NCBI GenBank assembly: GCA_030141605.1
Contig: JAQGDQ010000480.1
Coordinates: 1-64,000, forward strand
Direction of reading: 5' to 3'
DNA length: 64,000 nucleotides
Origin: Tubiluchus corallicola
Lineage: Eukaryota; Priapulida; Priapulimorpha; Priapulimorphida; Tubiluchidae
Below the pieces are notes generated by a model. The model worked only from the letters and a program-made list of their open reading frames with translations, was not told the DNA's origin and searched no databases. Numbering within the stretch: the first letter of the stretch is position 1; every line of letters starts with the position of its first letter. Below are positions 11,231-64,000 of this stretch, piece after piece. The position numbers and the translations under genes were made by a program.

Positions 11231-11581
11231 AACATGATAATTACAAAACAACCCGGCTAGTAAACACAATTAAATTAACATAATTATACAGGTTAACAGC
11301 CGTACAATTTTGACTGTTTACTTATGTATAATTTCACACAAAATGCTAACTATTTTAAATTAATAGCTTTGTTCATATCACGCACTTATTACTGTATTAT
11401 TTAATTCAAAATAGTAATTGTGTTGCCATACATTCTCATGCTGATGTATAAATTTGTCGTACGATTTTTGATACTGCATTTTAGTGAATAAGAAAGAAAC
11501 AGGTTGACATGTAAGTATAAAATACAGGTTTTTGTGTTCATTCTTCGTTTGATTTTGTGATTTTCATTTAACTCAGAATAA

Positions 11582-44557
<32,976 letters not shown>

Positions 44558-45919
44558 TTTTTGTCACAGGGTTACTTAGCCGTTTTCCTTCCGTACACTT
44601 CAGCAGGTGTAGGTTTACTTAAGTAGGCTATCGTATAAAAGACCAATAAGATAAATGAAGACCTCTGTGTGTGATAATGCCAATGAATACGATAAGTCCT
44701 GTTTGATACTACAAAGTTCTAGCGTCATTAGTTTGTGTAACGATAATAAGACTAGTCACCAGGCCTGCACAAAGTAAACATCTTACTTATTATTATATTA
44801 CGTATTTATAGGCTAAATTTGTTATATGAGTAGCATGTCTCATTACTGATAAAATATTCGGTATCTCAGGCAATCAGCTGACACTTATTAGTTATAAATG
44901 AGATTTTGTAGCCAATAGGGGCGAAGTATTTCCATTTTTTCAAAACACAAAATTTCAAACCACTAAGCTATTTACTGAATCCGTTATTATAACTTAAAAT
45001 ATTACTATAACGTTTCCTTTTTGAATTAAAAATTGTTTATCATGTACAAATTTGAAATAATTTACGTTGTAATTTGCCTATCGTTTTACCTCAATTCTTT
45101 CTTTGTTATTTATTATTATTCTCTTATTATGCGATGACTGCACGTCATAAGCACGAATAAATGATAATAAATATCAGCTCACCCTTCAATGCAACCGCTT
45201 CACTAATAAAAAGTAGCCCAAATTAGTTATCACCTTAACCAGCTGCTTTTCTTTTGCTGGCACTGTAAGTATCATACTAAAATAAACATTCTGGTAGTTC
45301 AAACGTGCAGGCGCTTGTTTGCAAAAATATGAGCAAACCTAGCAAAACTCTTACAACATCGTAAAATGTAGGGTCTGTAAAGGCGAGGTAGCATGTTTTA
45401 TAGTCCACAATTTTGTACGAACAATCTCTACATGTATTATATTACAGTACAGTGCAAATTGTGCAAAAATTTGAACAGCGGCTGCAAACACATAAAACTA
45501 TCGGCAAATCGTTAGAGAGTTGTCATTCTAAGTTTCGGTCCAAAATGACCGTCCACATCCAGATTCTAACAACGCATATTGATTTGTTTTTAAACTCCGT
45601 TGTAAAAATTGAGGTAGCTTTCAGTATCTATCGAACTTGGGCAAGCTACATGCAACTATACTCACGAGTACAATGTGTGTTTAACTGTTTATCCCTGGAA
45701 GAATGTCGTTAATAGTGCACTCTTATCTGGGACTTTGTATCTTTTAAACTTTATTGTTTACTGTAATCAAGTTTTTTACACTTAAAAATGTAAAAATTCA
45801 CCACGTCCTGAAAAAACAGAAGCAGAAGAGGTACTTCAGTCAAAATGCTTTTTTCCCTGTGGAAATCTTCAATCTTGTTCGAAACGAAAATTTTAATGCC
45901 AGCGACTCTATTAACATCG

Positions 45920-45990
45920 CCTTTATTATCAGAAATTGATCCGTAACCGAATAGCTGAAACGTTTCGATGGATGAATTTCTGATAATGAA
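45920..45990. repeat. Imperfect inverted repeat
   Basis: TTATTATCAGAAATTGAT and GATGAATTTCTGATAATGAA pair over about 17 of 18 bases with a loop of about 35. Confidence 0.6.
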
Positions 45991-46690
45991 GATGACATTC
46001 GTAATATCGTGCATGTTGGCATTTTTGAAATGTCTTTCCAGGGTTAGCTTCTAAAAGTTTTTCAAGATACGTTTAACCAGTAACCTATGGCGCCGTTTTG
46101 AATTTATTTGCTCTTAATTGCCGCAATGTTTTTACAGCGGGCACGTGTTTTGATAAAGCGTGTTGGTTTCTTCATCAAAGACAAGCGAGCTTGCTAAGAC
46201 AAAGCATATGGCACTTAAAGACAAAGCCTATACCTTTGATATAACAAACCAGGTAATTGGACAACATGTCCTCGGGTAGAACGCAAGACAAAATTCAAAA
46301 GTGTCAGTGAACTTCGTCAGCCATTGAAAATTTATAAAGCTTGACAAACAGAAACTAAAATTGATTTGATTTAATCATATAGAAGCAAATCATATGAAAA
46401 GAAAAGACGGTGGCTAAGAAAACCCTTCTCTCTCACGCGAGGAGGGTTCAAGACACCCTGTGAACAATTTGCGCCCTTAAGAGAACTGACACTCGATAGA
46501 CACGTGTAAAATTTTATAATAAAGATCGATGGCTACCCCATTCACACACTTGTCCTGTAAATTTTATAAAAGGGTGCAAATTGATTGAGATGTGAATGTC
46601 CGTTTCTTCTTTCTCAACTGAAAGCAGAAGACGCTTCTGGTCACTGAACTCTATAAGGATCAACATTCAAGGAGAAAAAGTTTGTTAAAA

Positions 46691-46787
46691 TAACAATAGC
46701 AATAACAACAACAACAACAACAACAACAACGACGACGACGACGACGACGACGACAACAACAACAACAACAATAATATTAATAATAAT
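46691..46787. repeat. (CAA)n(CGA)n repeat
   Basis: Trinucleotide tract with CAA, CGA, CAA and AAT segments. Confidence 0.95.
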
Positions 46788-47141
46788 AATTTAGTGTCAT
46801 GTTTCTAAATAATTGAATATAGCAAAAGAAGTAATATATATGTAAGATGGAGACATCTTTCTTGATCACGATCTGTACAAATTAATCTTTCACTTGCGAT
46901 GTATTGAAATTTGTTAATTTATCATTCCTTGTTCATCCCCATTCACCACAGCAAATATTGCTTTCATCTCCTGGCAAATGAGCTGTCACATAGAGTGTCA
47001 TACATATGCAGGGCCCTGGCATGTTGATAAATAGCTTAATGCATTTACTATTCATTATTGGGGCGTGTAATTGCTTTAAAGAATGGAAACTGGGGGAATA
47101 AGCGTGGTACACATAAAGTAAACAACGAAACTAATGTTTGC

Positions 47142-47216
47142 AGTTGTTAGGATTGAACTAGGTTAATTAGCAAAGCATGTTTGCAGTCCTAACAGTCACC
47201 GAGCCATTGCAGGAAG
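47142..47216 (-). tRNA. tRNA-like module, Cys-type loop
   Basis: ATGGCTCGGTGACTG, loop CTGCAAA (GCA) and AGTTCAATCCT. It resembles the module at 30003-30079 around the loop, so they may be one SINE family. Confidence 0.35.
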
Positions 47217-47389
47217 CCACAAGACACGTACCTGCACCCAATTATTTATGTTAATACAGTTTTTTGAAGTGTAATGCGTTCAGTGAACAAAAGTTATTGA
47301 CATTCATGTACTGAAGTTCGCACAGGCAAGAAATGGAGTTGGCTATAATAGTGTTGTTTAAAAGTTTCATATTTATTGATTTAGGCTGC

Positions 47390-47886
<497 letters not shown>

Positions 47887-48795
47887 GCACATGAGCTACA
47901 TTTTGCAAAGGTATAAATTCAAGTCCTCACAAGACTTAGTTGGATGAGATGGGTTCGAAACTTTTCTGATTTTGGAACAAAGTTGAATGAATTTTTGTTT
48001 TTATTACTACAACAACTATTGCCAAATAGTACGGCAGGCGTTCGTCAAAAGGTCTAGAAATTACACAAGGTAAATATGATCGAAATGCTATGTTTAAACC
48101 TAGACATTGCAAGCGCTCACATTAGATGCCAAACAACCATTAAATATGCCATGAAAATAGTCCTTTCAATTAGTGCATACTATAATTGTTCATATCCTAA
48201 ATGGTACATAATAACTCGCTTGCATAACGTTGTAATGAGCGCTGTTTATGTGCACTTCGAATCGCTATAATGCGCATGCGCTGAGCTAAATAAAGTCGCC
48301 TGCAGGTGTAAGTGCGGGCTTCATTTGTGACATGACGTGTAATAATAATGATAGAACCACAGGAAATTAATGTATGCGGGACTGATTACATTAACTTGTT
48401 ACGCAGAAAGACTTTCGTTTTCGCGAGTAGTTCGTGTAGCATACAGAAAGAAAGGTTTGAATGCTATCAGCAACAGAAGCAATTTAAAGACTAAATCGAA
48501 TGCTAGGGAGAAAATCTGAATGAAATCGAACAGGAATTTATTTTAGACTTGTATAAAGTAGTAAATAACAATTTAAATTCAAACTTCTGCAGTAGGAAAA
48601 ACAGTTTCTTCATTTCCAAAACCAAAAGTAAAATTGCAGGCCTTTTCATATTCCTCTGAAATGAGCATCTCTGTATCTGAATCGCGATTTAAGTTTTTCT
48701 GTTACCATTCAGGTAGCCTTGTTTGGATGAGTTTGGTTACACTAAAAAGAAACGAACTAAAACTTTCTAAAATTTACTAACAAAGTGATTCTGGT

Positions 48796-63243
<14,448 letters not shown>

Positions 63244-63764
63244 GTAAGTTCTTTACGCATACCTTTACACGAAAATCTTATCTTAATTAGTTTGTAAACA
63301 CAAAGATTAATTACCAATTATATAATGGTTAATGATAGTTTATGTTACCAACTTGTTACCAAAAGTGAGACCAAGTAGATGTAAAAATAGTTTTATATGG
63401 TTAGCTGCTGTTCTATTCAACAGTAAACATTTTAATAACTGTTGAATAGCGTACCTGGTGTAAAATACATTGATTAATTAAATAAATGGATGATGTTATG
63501 AATAATGCATAATGTGTATTTTTTATGTGTACGCCAATCTGGAGTTTTATTGTAAATGTGATTCTGTAATTGTATACATGTATATATATATGTAAATGTA
63601 TATATATTGGGATATTGTATTGTATTGTAATATGGGATATTAAATTATTGTAACAGTGAAGCGCCTTTGTATGCTTTAAATTGAAATAATTGAACCTTTA
63701 TGTGGCAGCCATGGCAAACACTGGAGAATGATAGAGAGGGGGAGAGAAAAGAGAAAGGATAGAG

Positions 63765-63820
<56 letters not shown>

Positions 63821-64000
63821 ATTGCAAAATTTTATTTTCCTGCTTCGCCCTTCTCCTTGTCTATCTGTTTATTGTTTTCTCTCTATTTTTCACTATTGCT
63901 GATCATGTTAACAATTCTTTGCTTTTTCACTGCCACCCTCTCTCTCTCTGCCTTTCTGTTTTCCTCCTGTTTATTTTCGTAAATTTCTCACTTGTTACTG
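63244..64000. other. Start of GPCR intron 5, no exon seen
   Basis: AT-rich intron with a GA tract (63739-63818). The receptor tail must lie further on. Confidence 0.5.
63739..63818. repeat. (GA)n microsatellite
   Basis: GA repeat, pure over the last 50 bp. Confidence 0.95.

Larger units (their letters stand above)
8984..11581. other. Intergenic region downstream of ACE
   Basis: No gene is visible. It holds two trinucleotide repeats (9651-9786 and 11130-11230), a TA-flanked MITE (10242-10608) and AT-rich sequence. An ATTAAA on the minus strand at 11400-11405 could be the ACE polyadenylation signal, about 180 nt past the stop. Confidence 0.5.

Noticed and set aside
44630-44650. TATA box for ACE
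   Set aside because: TATAAAA reads on the plus strand, the wrong orientation for the minus-strand gene.

Overview
This is a metazoan nuclear window: AT-rich, spliced genes with GT-AG introns, many microsatellites, small DNA transposons, LINE remnants and one nearly intact LTR retrotransposon. The Ty3/gypsy element has its integrase upstream of the reverse transcriptase (Gmr1-type pol order). That arrangement was first described from deuterostomes, so a tunicate, amphioxus, echinoderm or similar marine invertebrate is plausible, but the species cannot be fixed from this sequence alone.

Layout. Bases 1-8263: a Gmr1-like LTR retrotransposon with two nearly identical 1.3-kb LTRs, a primer-binding site matching tRNA-Leu, and two overlapping ORFs (gag-protease-integrase, then reverse transcriptase-RNase H). 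Bases 8264-11581: intergenic repeats and one MITE. Bases 11582-44557, minus strand: a complete two-domain angiotensin-converting enzyme (ACE) gene. I assembled it from GT-AG exons whose lengths and phases repeat between the two halves: 28 coding exons, 3750 nt, 1249 residues, signal peptide, two HEMGH zinc sites and a C-terminal hydrophobic anchor. Bases 44558-48795: intergenic. Bases 48796-63243, plus strand: a class A neuropeptide-type GPCR (NPFF/SIFamide-receptor-like), five exons covering TM1-TM7, with its C-terminal exon beyond or not found in the window. A 5'-truncated LINE reverse transcriptase and two degenerate minisatellites lie in its first intron.

The most interesting structure is inside the ACE gene. 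The exon carrying the zinc ligands and catalytic glutamate of the second domain is present twice in tandem (20105-20328 and 18857-19080). Both copies are exactly 224 nt, with identical phases and intact splice sites. A transcript containing both, or neither, would be frameshifted, so they must be used as mutually exclusive alternatives. About 45 of 74 codons differ silently and only 8 change the protein, which implies long-term purifying selection on both. Two of the 8 changes fall at the positions equivalent to human F391/Y369 and E403/R381, S2-subsite residues that distinguish the C and N domains of human ACE. The gene therefore appears to encode a splicing switch of substrate pocket.

The two genes are divergently oriented about 4.2 kb apart: a secreted or surface peptidase next to a peptide receptor. 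The rest of the window is introns carrying low-complexity repeats, MITEs and tRNA-like modules.
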